Below are positions 31,457-43,126 of a stretch of 64,000 nucleotides of DNA, in pieces (position 1 is the stretch's first letter; each line of letters begins with the position of its first letter). This DNA comes from Maratus speciosus (lineage: Eukaryota > Arthropoda > Arachnida > Araneae > Salticidae), in assembly GCA_963932465.1 (NCBI GenBank), contig OZ010795.1, positions 520,557,451 to 520,621,450 on the forward strand. Direction: 5' to 3'. A program made the position numbers and the translations under genes. The notes beneath the pieces were generated by a model that saw nothing but the letters and a program-made list of their open reading frames with translations, was not told the origin of the DNA and did not search any database.

Positions 31457-33208
31457 ATGGATCACGCTAAGCGTTTTAAAACTGTGGAAGAAGCTCTCGA
31501 ATATTTCGATACGCTAAATTCAGATGAATCTGATAATTCAGATGTTGATATATGCATTATTCCGCCAAATGAAAGTGGTGATATAACAGAAAATGAGGAT
31601 ATCAATGATGAAGATTTAGGGGAAATTATTCCGACGGATGTGACGGGAGAATTGGATATTCTGCGTAAAGATGAGACTTGTGATGCGCCATCAACATCAC
31701 ACACAAGAACAGAAGCAGAGAGCATGGGTAAAGGTGATGATGATTTTTCTGCAAGAAAAAAAATTAAACTGTATGAAGCAAGATGGAGTAAGAGAAAAGA
31801 ATTTAATCATACATTTCTTGATGAGGAACCAGGTGATTTAAAAATTGATTTTCCAGAGTTACAAGATTTGGATCCTATTCAAATTTTTGATAAAATTTTG
31901 CCTAAAGACTATATCGGAACATTAGCATGCATGACAAAGTTATACGCTAGTCAAAAAGGAGAGATAATTGCCATTGACGATACAGATATTGCTCAGTTTC
32001 TAGGATTGCTCCTCTTGAGTGGTTACTATTGGGTGCCAAAAGAAGATTATTATTGGAGCACTGCTGAAGATTTGAAAGTTGATATTGTTCCAACAGTCAT
32101 GTCAAGAAGCCATTTCCGTACAATCAAAAAGTTTTTTCACTTAAATGATAATTCTAAATTGAAGCCAGGTGATAAACTTGGGAAAATAGCTCCAATTTAT
32201 GAAGAATTGGGGAAAAATTTGCGTCAGTTTGGAACTTTCCATAAAAAATTGAGCATAGATGAATCTATGGTACCTTATTATGGACACCACACTTGCAAAA
32301 TGTTTGTAAAAGGTAAACCCATAAGATTCGGGTTTAAAATATGGATGTTATGTTCCTCGTCTGGATATCCGTATGCGATGGAAATTTATTCTGGAAGGAA
32401 GATTGAGTCTACAGGAATGCTTCTGGGTGAGGATGTCGTGACGCAGCTAATATCCACAGTTACAGATCCGGGCAGGCACGAAATCTATTTCGATAACTTT
32501 TTTACATCTTATAACTTATTAAAAAAATTGGCAGACTCTGGAATTAGAGCTACAGGTACAATCCGAAGTAACCGCATTCGGCAATGTCCTTTACTAGACA
32601 ATAAAAACTTGGCCAAAAAGACCAGGGGAGCAATGGATTACCGTAGTGATGGAACTGTATTCATTTGCCGGTGGAATGACAATGCAGTTGTGACAGTTGC
32701 CTCTAATCATCAAACGCATGAACCTATTTCAAACACAAAGATATATTCTAAATCGGCAAAAAAGAAAATTGATGTTCCACAACCTGCTCTTATAAGATAT
32801 TACAATGAAGGTATGGGTGGAGTTGATGTTCTGGATAAACTTCTTTCATCGTACAGACCGAAGCTACGAAATAAAAAATGGTACTGGAATTTATTTGCAA
32901 ACGCTCTAAATATTGCTGCAACAGCATCTTGGATAATTTATAGAGACATTCATGGAAATAATTCAATGTCACATTCAGAATTTCGTCGAGATATTACGAT
33001 GAACTTACTGCGTTCCAAACCAAAACTTATATCTCAACCTGGACCAAAAATGCATGTTCAAAATAAACTTAGAAAAACTGATAATCATTATCTGATATCT
33101 GCGTCACAAGGACGCTGTGCTCTTTGCCAAAAAAACTGCCGCAACATGTGTGTTGAGTGTGACAAGAGGTTGCATAAAGATTGTTTTCCCTTATATCATG
33201 GCAAATAA
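31457..33208 (+). CDS. piggyBac transposase (DDE_Tnp_1_7, PGBD4-like)
   Basis: A 583-residue product from ATG 31457 (MDHAKRFKTVEEALEYF). The acidic N-terminus (about 1-100) is followed by the catalytic core: D268 in SIDESMVPYYG, D346 in YFDNFFTSYNLL, and D457/D460 in GGVDVLDKLLSSYRP. These are the DDD positions of this family. The C-terminus (about 550-580) carries a cysteine-rich zinc finger, CALCQKNC..CVECDKRLHKDC, which binds the element ends in relatives. Length is close to the usual ~590 residues. No stop, shift or intron sign was seen. It should excise and insert its own element at TTAA; it could also be a source of enzyme for short derivatives elsewhere. Confidence 0.93.
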   Translation: MDHAKRFKTVEEALEYFDTLNSDESDNSDVDICIIPPNESGDITENEDINDEDLGEIIPTDVTGELDILRKDETCDAPSTSHTRTEAESMGKGDDDFSARKKIKLYEARWSKRKEFNHTFLDEEPGDLKIDFPELQDLDPIQIFDKILPKDYIGTLACMTKLYASQKGEIIAIDDTDIAQFLGLLLLSGYYWVPKEDYYWSTAEDLKVDIVPTVMSRSHFRTIKKFFHLNDNSKLKPGDKLGKIAPIYEELGKNLRQFGTFHKKLSIDESMVPYYGHHTCKMFVKGKPIRFGFKIWMLCSSSGYPYAMEIYSGRKIESTGMLLGEDVVTQLISTVTDPGRHEIYFDNFFTSYNLLKKLADSGIRATGTIRSNRIRQCPLLDNKNLAKKTRGAMDYRSDGTVFICRWNDNAVVTVASNHQTHEPISNTKIYSKSAKKKIDVPQPALIRYYNEGMGGVDVLDKLLSSYRPKLRNKKWYWNLFANALNIAATASWIIYRDIHGNNSMSHSEFRRDITMNLLRSKPKLISQPGPKMHVQNKLRKTDNHYLISASQGRCALCQKNCRNMCVECDKRLHKDCFPLYHGK

Positions 33209-33530
33209 ATTGGATAAAAAGCTGTAAAAATAAAAAGGTAAACAATTTTAATGTAAATTATTTTTAAATTGCCAAATATTTTCATAATCTTTTATTTTTA
33301 TGCCTTTTCGTTCATTTGATTTTTGTAAAAAGAAAATCTTCAAAACCTATAAGAAAAGTACTCATTAGACGCCAATGTTCCCATTTGGGAACATCTAAAA
33401 AATCCATATGAAATTTTTTTTTCTTTAAATGTTTTTATTAATTACTTATAAGGGTTCTATAAGTATACTTAATTAAGCAAATTTAAGTACCAGTTCGATC
33501 TACTTCATAATTCGGCGTCTAAACGGTTAA

Positions 33531-33648
33531 AACAAACTCCAATCCGAGAAATGTTTTAAACATAACTTAACCCTTAAGTGTCTGAGTTTTCAAAAATCAT
33601 TTAAAAATGTTTTGCGGCTTTCTTTTTTTAAAATAAATCATGCGAAAT
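33531..33648. other. Short spacer
   Basis: Nothing recognised. Confidence 0.4.
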
Positions 33649-34169
33649 GCTATATACAGTACGGAAGTGTTTATACTTTGGATTTGGAAAGATCCGCGCC
33701 CTCGGTTTTAAGGGTTCACTAGTGATATTGATATAAGTGTTAACTTCAAGAAGAGGTTTCGACTAGCACCTTGGATAGATTAATCAAATGTGAATTTTCG
33801 CCAGTTTGGTAAGGCATCGAGATTTCAAGTTGAAATAAAGAGAAACGTACGGTTCCACGAGATTCTATTTACAGCGATGTTGTTTACTGAAGTCACATTC
33901 TTTGGTTCATTCAGAACGAACGGATAGGCCATTTGGAGCTGAGTTAAGTGAATTGTGTTTTATAAATTTTGGGAAAAGACTTTCCCTTTTCTAAGAGTTT
34001 TATAAAATTGAGCTTTATTTGTAGCGTTTGTATTTACATCTACCCGCTGCACAATTGATTCCCAGTTTAGTGTCGTGGATAGTTTCTTGTGCTTTGGTTA
34101 AACCTGTATAACAATGCCCTGTAAAGTTCAAAGCCCAGTGTGTAAAGTTGACAAAAGTGTACCGTATAT
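33649..34169. repeat. 521-bp direct repeat, copy 1
   Basis: Starts 'gctatatacagtacggaag' and ends 'accgtatat'; a nearly identical copy of the same length is at 35503-36023. Copy 1 continues into 'gtactgtatat', the inverse of 'atatacagtac' at its start, so the full unit may be a TIR element of about 530 bp. No ORF. Confidence 0.8.
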
Positions 34170-34179
34170 GTACTGTATA

Positions 34180-34283
34180 TGTTTGGTACTTCCTGAGATA
34201 GCGTAGAAATTGCCATTTAGGACATTTTTTAGAACGCTTTTTGCGCATTTTCACCTTTTTTCGATTTTTTAAAGAAATGTTCT
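34180..34283. repeat. Single fragment of the 305-bp repeat
   Basis: 'ttcctgagatagcgtagaaa' and 'agaacgctttttgcgcattt' match units in the 14.2-16.6 kb array. It breaks off at 'aaatgttcta', beside a small hairpin ACTACTCCATTATGGAGTAG (34291 onward). Confidence 0.75.
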
Positions 34284-35502
34284 AATACCACTACTCCATT
34301 ATGGAGTAGTTACATTAGAACGCATGATTTTAAACACATGAACATAAAAAGTAAAAAACTAAAATTTGACTTTCATGGAGATTTTATGGAACTCTTCTCC
34401 CCCACCCCACCCTCATGATCAAAATTTCTTAGTTCCTGTTCCACTTACTACTATTATTATTTTAAGTTGCTTGCTAAGAATAAATTTTACTATTTTTTAT
34501 TTGAAACTCATCACAATGAAAGAAAACTTAATCAAACATTTTACCAGGTTAAATTAATTTATAAAAAACAGAATTACTAAAGAATTATCAAATTTTCCAA
34601 ATTATTTTACTACAGAACCATTTTTTGTTGTATGTCATAAGTTGGCGATAGTTTAACATTAGTAAACTGCTATTGGTTGCTCGTGAGCCGAGTTACCCTG
34701 CTTCTGAGCTCTAGTAAGCAGAATACAATCAGATAAAAGCGGCGCGAATGGAAGAAGGGGAGGGGAATGTGAATGTTGCACCTGCAGTTGGCAAAGAAAA
34801 CAAAGAGATGGAGTATTCCGAGTTTTGAACCTATTGATTTTGAATGCTTTTTTTTTTTTTTTTACTCCAACAGAACTTCCATTAAAGGAAATTTTACTGG
34901 ATTTTTTTTCCTTCTGAAAAACGTTAAATGGGGGAAATATTTGAAAGTGATAACGTTAAATCCGGGATTTTTTAACATTACGAGTACAGGAAATTAATTG
35001 GGACTAATGAATAAGGACGTTATATGCGAGGAATCGTTAAATACGGGTTACGTTAAATCGGGGTTTCACGTATAGTGTATTTTAATAAAAGTATAAATCA
35101 TTCTACGGAAGTTTAATGAAATATTGTGCATCTATACATTAAAAATGTTTCGTCCATTCGGTTGGTACAGTAATTTAGTCAATAATATGTTCTTAATAGT
35201 TAGAAATTGAATTAATTGAAAAAGAAACACTCATCACAAGGTATCCAGAAAGATTGCATTCATTGCAATGTGCAAAATATTTTTGAAATAGTTGAGTAAT
35301 CTGTACATTTGTATATCGATTATCTTCCCGAAAGACTCACAAGTCTGATCTTAAAGCGGTGCTCGGAAGTCAAACAAATGTTCATGAATCAGACATTTTC
35401 TGCCGTTTCTTTAAGTTACGCAAAGATAAGGCTACGGAAATTTGATTATCACAGTTATTTTTTGTAATGATATGTCTAGTATGTAATGATGGTTATGTTG
35501 TA
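34284..35502. other. Unassigned spacer between the 521-bp copies
   Basis: 34900-35070 repeats 'cgttaaat.cgggattt' words ('gttaaatccggg', 'gttaaatacggg', 'gttaaatcgggg'), which look like an eroded DNA-transposon end. No gene. Confidence 0.45.
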
Positions 35503-36023
35503 GCTATATACAGTACGGAAGTGTTTATACTTTGGATTTGGAAAGATCCGCGCCCTCGGTTTTAAGGGTTCACTAGTGATATTGATGTAAGTGTTAACTT
35601 CAAGAAGAGGTTTCGACTAGCACCTTGGATAGATTAATCAAATGGGAATTTTCGCGAGTTTGGTAAGGCATCGAGATTTCAAGTTGAAATAAAGAGAAAC
35701 GTGCGGTTCCACGAGATTCTATTTACAGCGATGTTGTTTACTAAAGTCACTTTCTTAGGTTCCTTCAGAACGAACGGATAGGCCATTTGGAGCTGAGTTA
35801 AGTGAATTGTGTTTTATAAATTTTGGGAAAAGACTTTCCCTTTTCTAAGAGTTTCATAACATTGAGCTTAATTTGTAACGTTTGTATTTACATCTACCCG
35901 CTGCACGATTGATTCCCAGTTTAGTGTCGTGGATAGTTTCTTGTGCTATGGTTAAACCTGTATAACAATGCCCTGTAAAGTTCAAAGCCCAGTGTGTAAA
36001 GTTGACAAAAGTGCACCGTATAT
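35503..36023. repeat. 521-bp direct repeat, copy 2
   Basis: Same start and end text as 33649-34169 with few differences by eye. On the right it runs directly into the MITE at 36017-36221. Confidence 0.8.
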
Positions 36024-36221
36024 ACTCGTGTATAACCCGACCCCAAATTAGAGAGGTAAAAAACAAACTGCATACCAATATTTAAAAAAAGTTATATTCG
36101 TCTTATCTAAATGCAGATTTTGCTCATATTAAATAAGGCGAATATAGCTGCACGAAAATACTGGTATGCAGTGTATTTTTTTCTCGAATTTAGGGTTCGG
36201 CTTATACACGGGTATTTACGG
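36017..36221. mobile_element. MITE with ~68-bp inverted arms
   Basis: Left arm 'tatactcgtgtataacccga' is inverted at the right end ('tcggcttatacacgggtatt'). The inner arm text 'aaactgcataccaatattt' is also mirrored ('aaaatactggtatgcagtg'). No ORF. Confidence 0.8.
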
Positions 36222-36345
36222 GTTGGGTTGTTTTTTGACGGTCATTTATCTACTCGCGGGATATAGGCACGAGGGAGGAATTGCCCTCCGTGAGGTCTTT
36301 CTAAGGGAACCTAACTCGTATTTACGCAGGATATATAAGGTATAT
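36222..36345 (-). mobile_element. SINE 3' half (tRNA head missing)
   Basis: Read on the minus strand, 'ggttcccttagaaagacctc' and 'acggagggcaattcctccc' match the 3' half of the complete SINE at 61389-61611. The promoter-bearing head is absent. Confidence 0.65.
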
Positions 36346-37808
36346 CAAAGATTGAGAACCATGCCGACTGTTACGTTTTTCATTTTGATCATTAAATTTT
36401 AAATTGCATTGATTGTTTTTAAAATAATATGTAATATAATTATTGCTTTTAGTTTATATAAGTCCTGCAAAATGTTTTTATGTCAAAAAGTTTCAATAAA
36501 GTGTTTTCTTATAAACACTCATTAATACAAGAAAAAAATGCTACAAAGTTTAGTTATATTTGTAGAAATTTTTAATAACTATTCACACATAAGTTTGCAT
36601 TTCAAACCTATAAATTATTATTTATTCTACAATAATCTGTTTATTAAAATATTATATGCATTTATCAAAGGTTCTTGATTTACGTTCCGTTTGAAAGTAA
36701 AGATAAAAAAATGAGCAAAAATAAGCTTTCTGATATGCTGACATATCATAAATTGCATGTTAATAGAATTTTTGAGGTTTAATTAGATTAAAACTTTTAA
36801 ATTAAATCTTTTTTCATTGCTTAATCGCTATTTTTAATAATTAATGATTTTAACGAAAAGTATTTTTGTTGAAATTAGTATTAAATGATTTATACTTTTT
36901 CATATAATCTTTGAGTATGAATACGCATATGGGGCATCAGAACGTTAAATGTTTAGTATAGTTGTCTATGAAATAAAATGAACTGCATAAAAGAGTTAAT
37001 GAAATGAATTGAAAAGAAAACGGAGTTATAAATTTGTAGTTCAATTAGTATCCTCCGAGCGTCTTCCAAAAGGGTAAAATTGCAACGCTGTTTTCTTTGA
37101 ATTTTGTTTTATATGCTAAGAAAATATGATTCTTTCAACATTATAAAAAAAAAACTCAATTACAAATATGAATGTAATCCTTGAGAGTATTAATCGTTCT
37201 TCAATATACATATTTAAAATTCGTTAAATCTATTGAATTATATTATCTTAAATATTGCTTGTATTGCTGTGATAGCTGGAGCTTAGTGAACGGAATATTA
37301 CGCCCCAAACACTTAGAGGGTTAATAAATATTAATTTAAATATAGTCCCTACATTAAAAAAATTATAGGATATTATAAATATGTGTAATAAAATTCTCCC
37401 TATTTGACGGTTTAAAATCCTTTGCACAAAAAAATAATAATATATGCATGTTTACTACATAATATAAATTGGAAAATGTTATTTTCTTAATTATATTATT
37501 TATTCAATCGAGCAATCCTCGAACAGTTTTAAATCCTTATTGGACAGTTACACTAACGAAATAAGCTGTTGGCGGTGAAATGCATAGGTAAGATAATAAG
37601 CAATCATTAATGACAAAAGTTCACGAAGTGTGTACATGCTAAAGGCAATGAACATAGAATTTAATATAATTTTATAATTTTCCCAAATTTCAGTATTTCT
37701 ACTTTTATATATTATATTCCACTAAGAATAACAACAAAAAAGCTACGAAAAGGCATATGAGATAAAGATAGCACAATGAGTTTATAATACAGGTAAATTG
37801 GTCTTTTA
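36346..37808. other. AT-rich unique-looking stretch
   Basis: No ORF over 60 residues worth support, no repeat end and no RNA structure recognised. Confidence 0.55.
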
Positions 37809-37859
37809 GGTAGCTTTCATTACAACAAGTTGGAAATTGCTCGTCAAACGTGGCAAATG

Positions 37860-40800
37860 AGGTGCGTTCGTACTATAACTAGTTTTATAATTATTTTTTG
37901 CACCACATATTGTACTGAATGTATAATTTTTTGCACTTCATAAAGCGCATAGTCTGATACATCATTAAAATGCACTTCCAATATTTTTTTCCCATTCCCC
38001 GTAATGTAACGGAACACTTTTGACTGGCCTTGTAATTAAACTATACATCCGATTTTCCTAAAATTTGAAATAGTTCAACACAATTTTGCAACAATTATAT
38101 CTTTAAAATTTCAGACCATTCGGAAGGCTGTAATATCATTAAAATGCACTTGCAATAATTTTTCCCATTGGCCGTAATCTAAAGAAAAATTTTGACTGTC
38201 CCTGTAATTAAACTATGCATCCGATTTTCCTAAAATTTGAAAGGGCTCGACAAAATATTGCAACAGTTATATCTTTAAAATTTCAGATCATTCGGAAGGC
38301 TCTAATATCATTAAAATCCACTTGCAATAATTTTTCCCATTGGCCGTAATGTAAAGGAAAACTTTTGACTGGCCCTGTAATTAAACTATACATCCGATTT
38401 TCCTAAAATTTGAAATAGTTCAACACAATTTTGCAACAATTATATCTTTAAAATTTCAGACCATTCGGAAGGCTGTAATATCATTAAAATGCACTTGCAA
38501 TAATTTTTCCCATTGGCCGTAATGTAAAGAAACATTTTGACTGTCCCTGTAATTAAACTATGCATCCGATTTTCCTAAAAATTGAAAGGGCTCGACAAAA
38601 TATTGCAACAGTTATATCTTTAAAATTTCAGATCATTCGGAAGGCTCTAATATCATTAAAATCCACTTGCAATAATTTTTCCCATTGGCCGTAATGTAAA
38701 GAAAAATTTTGACTGTCCCTGTAATTAAACTATGCATCCGATTTTCCTAAAATTTGAAAGGGCTCGACAAAATATTGCAACAGTTATATCTTTAAAATTT
38801 CAGATCATTCGGAAGGCTCTAATATCATTAAAATCCACTTGCAATAATTTTTCCCATTGGCCGTAATGTAAAGGAAAACTTTTGACTGGCCCTGTAATTA
38901 AACTATACATCCGATTTTCCTAAAATTTGAAATAGTTCAACACAATTTTGCAACAATTATATCTTTAAAATTTCAGACCATTCGGAAGGCTGTAATATCA
39001 TTAAAATGCACTTGCAATAATTTTTCCCATTGGCCGTAATGTAAAGAAACATTTTGACTGTCCCTGTAATTAAACTATGCATCCGATTTTCCTAAAAATT
39101 GAAAGGGCTCGACAAAATATTGCAACAGTTATATCTTTAAAATTTCAGATCATTCGGAAGGCTCTAATATCATTAAAATCCACTTGCAATAATTTTTCCC
39201 ATTGGCCGTAATGTAAAGGAAAACTTTTGACTGTCCCTGTAATTAAACTATACATCCGATTTTTCTAAAATTTGAAAGGGCTCGACAAAATTTTGCAACA
39301 GTTATATCTTTAAATTTTCAGATCATTCGGAAGGCTCTCATATCATTAAAATGCACTTGCAATAATTTTTCCCATTGGCCGTAATGTAAAGTAAAACTTT
39401 TGACTGTCCCTGTAATTAAACTATACATCCGATTTTCCTAAAATTTGAAAGGGCTCGACAAAATTTTGCAACAGTTATATCTTTAAAATTTCAGATCATT
39501 CGGAAGGCTCTAATATCATTAAAATGCACTTGCAATAATTTTTCCGATTGGCCGTAATGTAAGGAAAAACTTTTGACTGTCCCTGTAATTAAACTATTTA
39601 TCCGATTTTCCTAAAATTTGAAAGGGCTCGACAAAATTTTGCAACAGTTATATCTTTAAAATTTCAGATCATTCGGATCTCTGTAATATCATTAAAATGC
39701 ACTTGCAATAATTTTTCCCATTGGCCGTAATGTAAAGGAAAACTTTTGACTGTCCCTGTAATTAAACTATACATCCGATTTTTCTAAAATTTGAAAGGGC
39801 TCGACAAAATTTTGCAACAGTTATATCTTTAAAATTTCAGATCATTCGGAAGGCTCTCATATCATTAAAATGCACTTGCAATAATATTTCCCATTGGCCG
39901 TAATGTAAGGAAAAACTTTTGACTGCCCCTGTAATTAAACTATATATCCGATTTTCCTAAAATTTGAAATAGTTTGACAAAATTTTGCAACAGTTATATC
40001 TTTAAAATTTCAGATCATTCGGATCTCTGTAATATCATTAAAATGCACTTGCAATAATTTTTCCCATTGGCCGTAATGTAAAGGAAAACTTTTGACTGTC
40101 CCTGTAATTAAACTATACATCCGATTTTTCTAAAATTTGAAAGGGCTCGACAAAATTTTGCAACAGTTATATCTTTAAAATTTCAGATCATTCGGAAGTT
40201 TCTCATATCATTAAAATGCACTTGCAATAATTTTTCCCATTGGCCGTAATGTAAAGAAAAACTTTTGACTGTCCCTGTAATTAAACTATACATCCGATTT
40301 TCCTAAAATTTGAAAGGGCTCGACAAATTTTGCAATAGTTATATCTTCAAAATTTGAGATCATTCGGATCTCTGTAATATCATTAAAATGCACTTGCAAT
40401 AATTTTTCCCATTGTCCGTAATGTAAAGAAAAATTTTTGAGTGTCCCTGTAATTAAACTATACATCCGATTTTTCTAAAATTTGAAAAGGCTCCACAAAA
40501 TTTTTCAAAAGTTATATCTTTAAAATTTCAGATCATTCGGAAGGCTCTAATATCATTAAAAGGCACTTGCAATAATTTTTCCCATTGGCCGTAATGTAAG
40601 AAAAAACTTTTGACTGTCCCTGTAATTAAACTATATATCCGATTTTCCTAAAATTTGAAAGGGCTCGACAAAATTTTGCAACAGTTTTATCTTTAAAATT
40701 TCAGATCATTCGGATCTCTGTAATATCATTAAAATGCACTTGCAATAATTTTTCCCATTGGCCGTAATGTAAAGGAAAACTTTTGACTGTCCCTGTAATT

Positions 40801-41520
40801 AAACTATGCATCCGATTTTTCTAAAATTTGAAAGGGCTCGACAAAATTTTGCAACAGTTATATCTTTAAAATTTCAGATCATTCGGAAGGCTCTCATATC
40901 ATTAAAATGCACTTGCAATAATTTTTCCCATTGGCCGTAATGTAAAGAAAAACTTTTGACTGTCCCTGTAATTAAACTATACATCCGATTTTCCTAAAAT
41001 TTGAAAGGGCTCGACAAAATTTTGCAACAGTTATATCTTTAAAATTTCAGATCATTCGGAAGGCTCTAATATCATTAAAATGCACTTGCAATAATTTTTC
41101 CCATTGGCCGTAATGTAAGGAAAAACTTTTGACTGTCCCTGTAATTAAACTATATATCCGATTTTCCTAAAATTTGAAAGGACTCGACAAAATTTTGCAA
41201 CAGTTATATCTTTAAAATTTCAGATCATTCGGATCTCTGTAATATCATTAAAATGCACTTGCAATAATTTTGCCCATTGGCCGTAATGTAAAGAAAAAAT
41301 TTGACTGTCCCTGTAATTAAACTATACATCCGATTTTCATAAAATTTGAAATGGCTCGACAAAATTTTGCAACAATTATATATTTGAAATTTCAGACCAT
41401 TCGGTTGGGTAGTTTTTGCTCTGTTACATGCGGACAGACAGACGGACGGACAGACGGACAGACGGACGGACTGAACGACGACTATAGGTGCTACGTATTT
41501 ATATAATTACGAACGCACCT
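37860..41520. mobile_element. Inserted element carrying a ~172-bp satellite array
   Basis: Bounded by inverted AGGTGCGTTCGTA (37860-37872) and TACGAACGCACCT (41508-41520). The right end also forms a hairpin, AGGTGCTACGT...GCACCT (41485-41520), and is preceded by a 'gacggacagacgga' run (41430-41470). The interior is almost wholly tandem repeats. No ORF, so it is non-autonomous; class unknown. Confidence 0.65.
38035..41400. repeat. Tandem array, ~20 units of 172-173 bp
   Basis: The mark 'taattaaactat' recurs every 172-173 bp (for example 38035, 38207, 38380, 38552, 38724, 38897, 39069, 39242, 39415, 39588, 39761). Conserved text includes 'cccattggccgtaatgtaa', 'acttttgactgtccctg' and 'atctttaaaatttcag'. 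Unit variants recur in a dimer/trimer order (see findings). Confidence 0.95.
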
Positions 41521-41625
41521 AAAAAGCTACCTATTGCAGCCGTTCGGAGGAAAGCGATTTCAAAAAATTTTGGTATATTTTCATCGATCATGATCCCCAG
41601 ACGCCGAAACCACCCTCCGTTCAAA

Positions 41626-41662
<37 letters not shown>

Positions 41663-41691
41663 GACCTTTGTCATACTGTAACTCTCGAATT

Positions 41692-42400
41692 TATGAACCG
41701 ATTTGGATGTAATTCGGTATGTACATAGTACATACCAATGTCTCGACCGAATTCGTTGGCCAGCTTCATCCGCCATTTTGTTTCAAAATGGCGGCCATTT
41801 AAAATTTTCTTAAAATTTTTAAATTTGAAATGTGGTACAAAGAATTGAAAATGGAAAAATATTTTTTTCTTATGTATTTGATCTTTATACAAAAATTCCG
41901 GAGCAGTTTTTGTTTCGTCTATATCTTAAAAAATGGCTGAGTTATAGCATTTTGAATTTCTAGCGTGGCTGACATTTTGAAACGTCCTGAATTTTGTCAC
42001 GCGATAAAAGGCGCATTTATGAACCGATTTGGATGTAACATCGTTTGTACATAGTACATACCAATGTCTTGACCGAGTTCGTTGGCCAGCTTCATTCGCC
42101 ATCTTGTTTCAAAAGGGTTGCCATTAAAAAAAAATTAAATTTAAAATTTAAAATGAGGTATTAAAAAATTGGAAAATGAAAAAGATTTTTTATGTGTTTG
42201 GCCTTGATACAAAGATTCCGGAGCAGATTTTGTTTCTGAAAATATGTTCTTTTGTTGATATCTTAAAAAATGGTTGAATTATAGCACTTTGAATTTCTAG
42301 TATGGCTAACATTTTGAAACGATCTTGTATTTGTCACGCGATAACACACGTATTCGCCTATTTCCATGTGAGAAAGCATGTGGATAGTATACATCAACAT
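41692..42400. repeat. Three ~330-bp units (copy-2 array)
   Basis: Units start near 41692, 42018 and 42351. The first resembles unit 1 of the 10.4-12.6 kb array. The second carries the marks of unit 5 ('caaaagggttgccatt', 'aaaatgaggtattaaa'). The third resembles unit 6 and is cut short. Confidence 0.85.
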
Positions 42401-42530
42401 CTCAGCCAAATATAATAAAAGCAGCTTGGATAAAGCTGACTAATTTCGTGAAATTCTCATTCATAATGATTTAGTATTGATAAAAATTAGTATTGAATCT
42501 CCTATATTCGGTTTCCATTAAATTGAGCTT

Positions 42531-43126
42531 TACATTTACTTTCTTTTTTTAAATTATATAAATTATTTTGATCTATACTTACTAATTAACCATTTTTTTT
42601 ATTTATTTTATTCCCTTTTTAAAAATACATATGTAACTGCTATTCGAAAACGAGATTTTCACCAAATTGGTGTCAGAAAAAAACCACGGCAATGTGGTGC
42701 GTATATGACATCTGTGCCAACATTTGAATGAAATTTTTAATTTAAGTTCTTTTATTTCACTGTGTGCTGAAGCTTTAGCAATTTTCGCTCAGTTTAATTT
42801 GATGGATTCCTAAAGCATTTAAGGCCTAAAATTCTTGGATGAAAATTTGTAGTTTTTTAGAGAGGGAGGGATAAACTGTTCAATGTTGCAATTTGTTATT
42901 GCATAGAGAATAGGCAATTCAACATAGCAATGGGTTTAGACATTTGTTCTTACAACTCTAACTAGCTGTGGTTTGAGACCATTCATTAAAATTGACAATC
43001 TGTAGATGCATATAATATGCATATTAAAAACATTCTTGAGTTGTTCTGAATATACTGAATATGAATAATAATTTTATAAAAATAAGTTAGCAGCTTATTA
43101 TTTTTTTATGAGTTTCAGTACAGTAT
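42531..43126. other. Unassigned; left part shared with 12666-12944
   Basis: 42600-42710 shares text with 12800-12890; the rest is unrecognised. Confidence 0.4.

Larger units (their letters stand above)
30591..33530 (+). mobile_element. piggyBac-type transposon, apparently complete
   Basis: TTAA lies at 30591-30594 and 33527-33530. The ends are inverted repeats: left CCGTTTAAACGCC, right (inverted) CCGTTTAGACGCC. piggyBac elements insert at TTAA and duplicate it. The single transposase ORF is intact. Three palindromic boxes sit in the subterminal regions. Confidence 0.95.
37809..42530. mobile_element. Hairpin-started repeat element, copy 2, split
   Basis: Left strand of the hairpin TAGGTAGCTTTCATTACA lies at 37809. 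Its partner 'agctaccta' plus 'ttgcagccgttcggagg' lies at 41525 onward. A (TA)n tract, three ~330-bp units and the same 3' part as copy 1 ('cagcttggataaagctgact', 'aatctcctatattcggtt') follow. The 3.66-kb segment 37860-41520 lies between the hairpin strands. Confidence 0.65.

Noticed and set aside
33649..36023. The 521-bp copies as LTRs of a small retroelement
   Set aside because: No TG...CA ends, target duplication, primer site or polypurine tract; the interior has unrelated repeat fragments.
38035..41400. CRISPR-like regular repeats
   Set aside because: Units of 172-173 bp are contiguous with no unique spacers, in a eukaryotic repeat context.
41671..41892. 73-codon minus ORF and similar ones in the ~330-bp units
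   Set aside because: They follow the repeat units and are not conserved from unit to unit.
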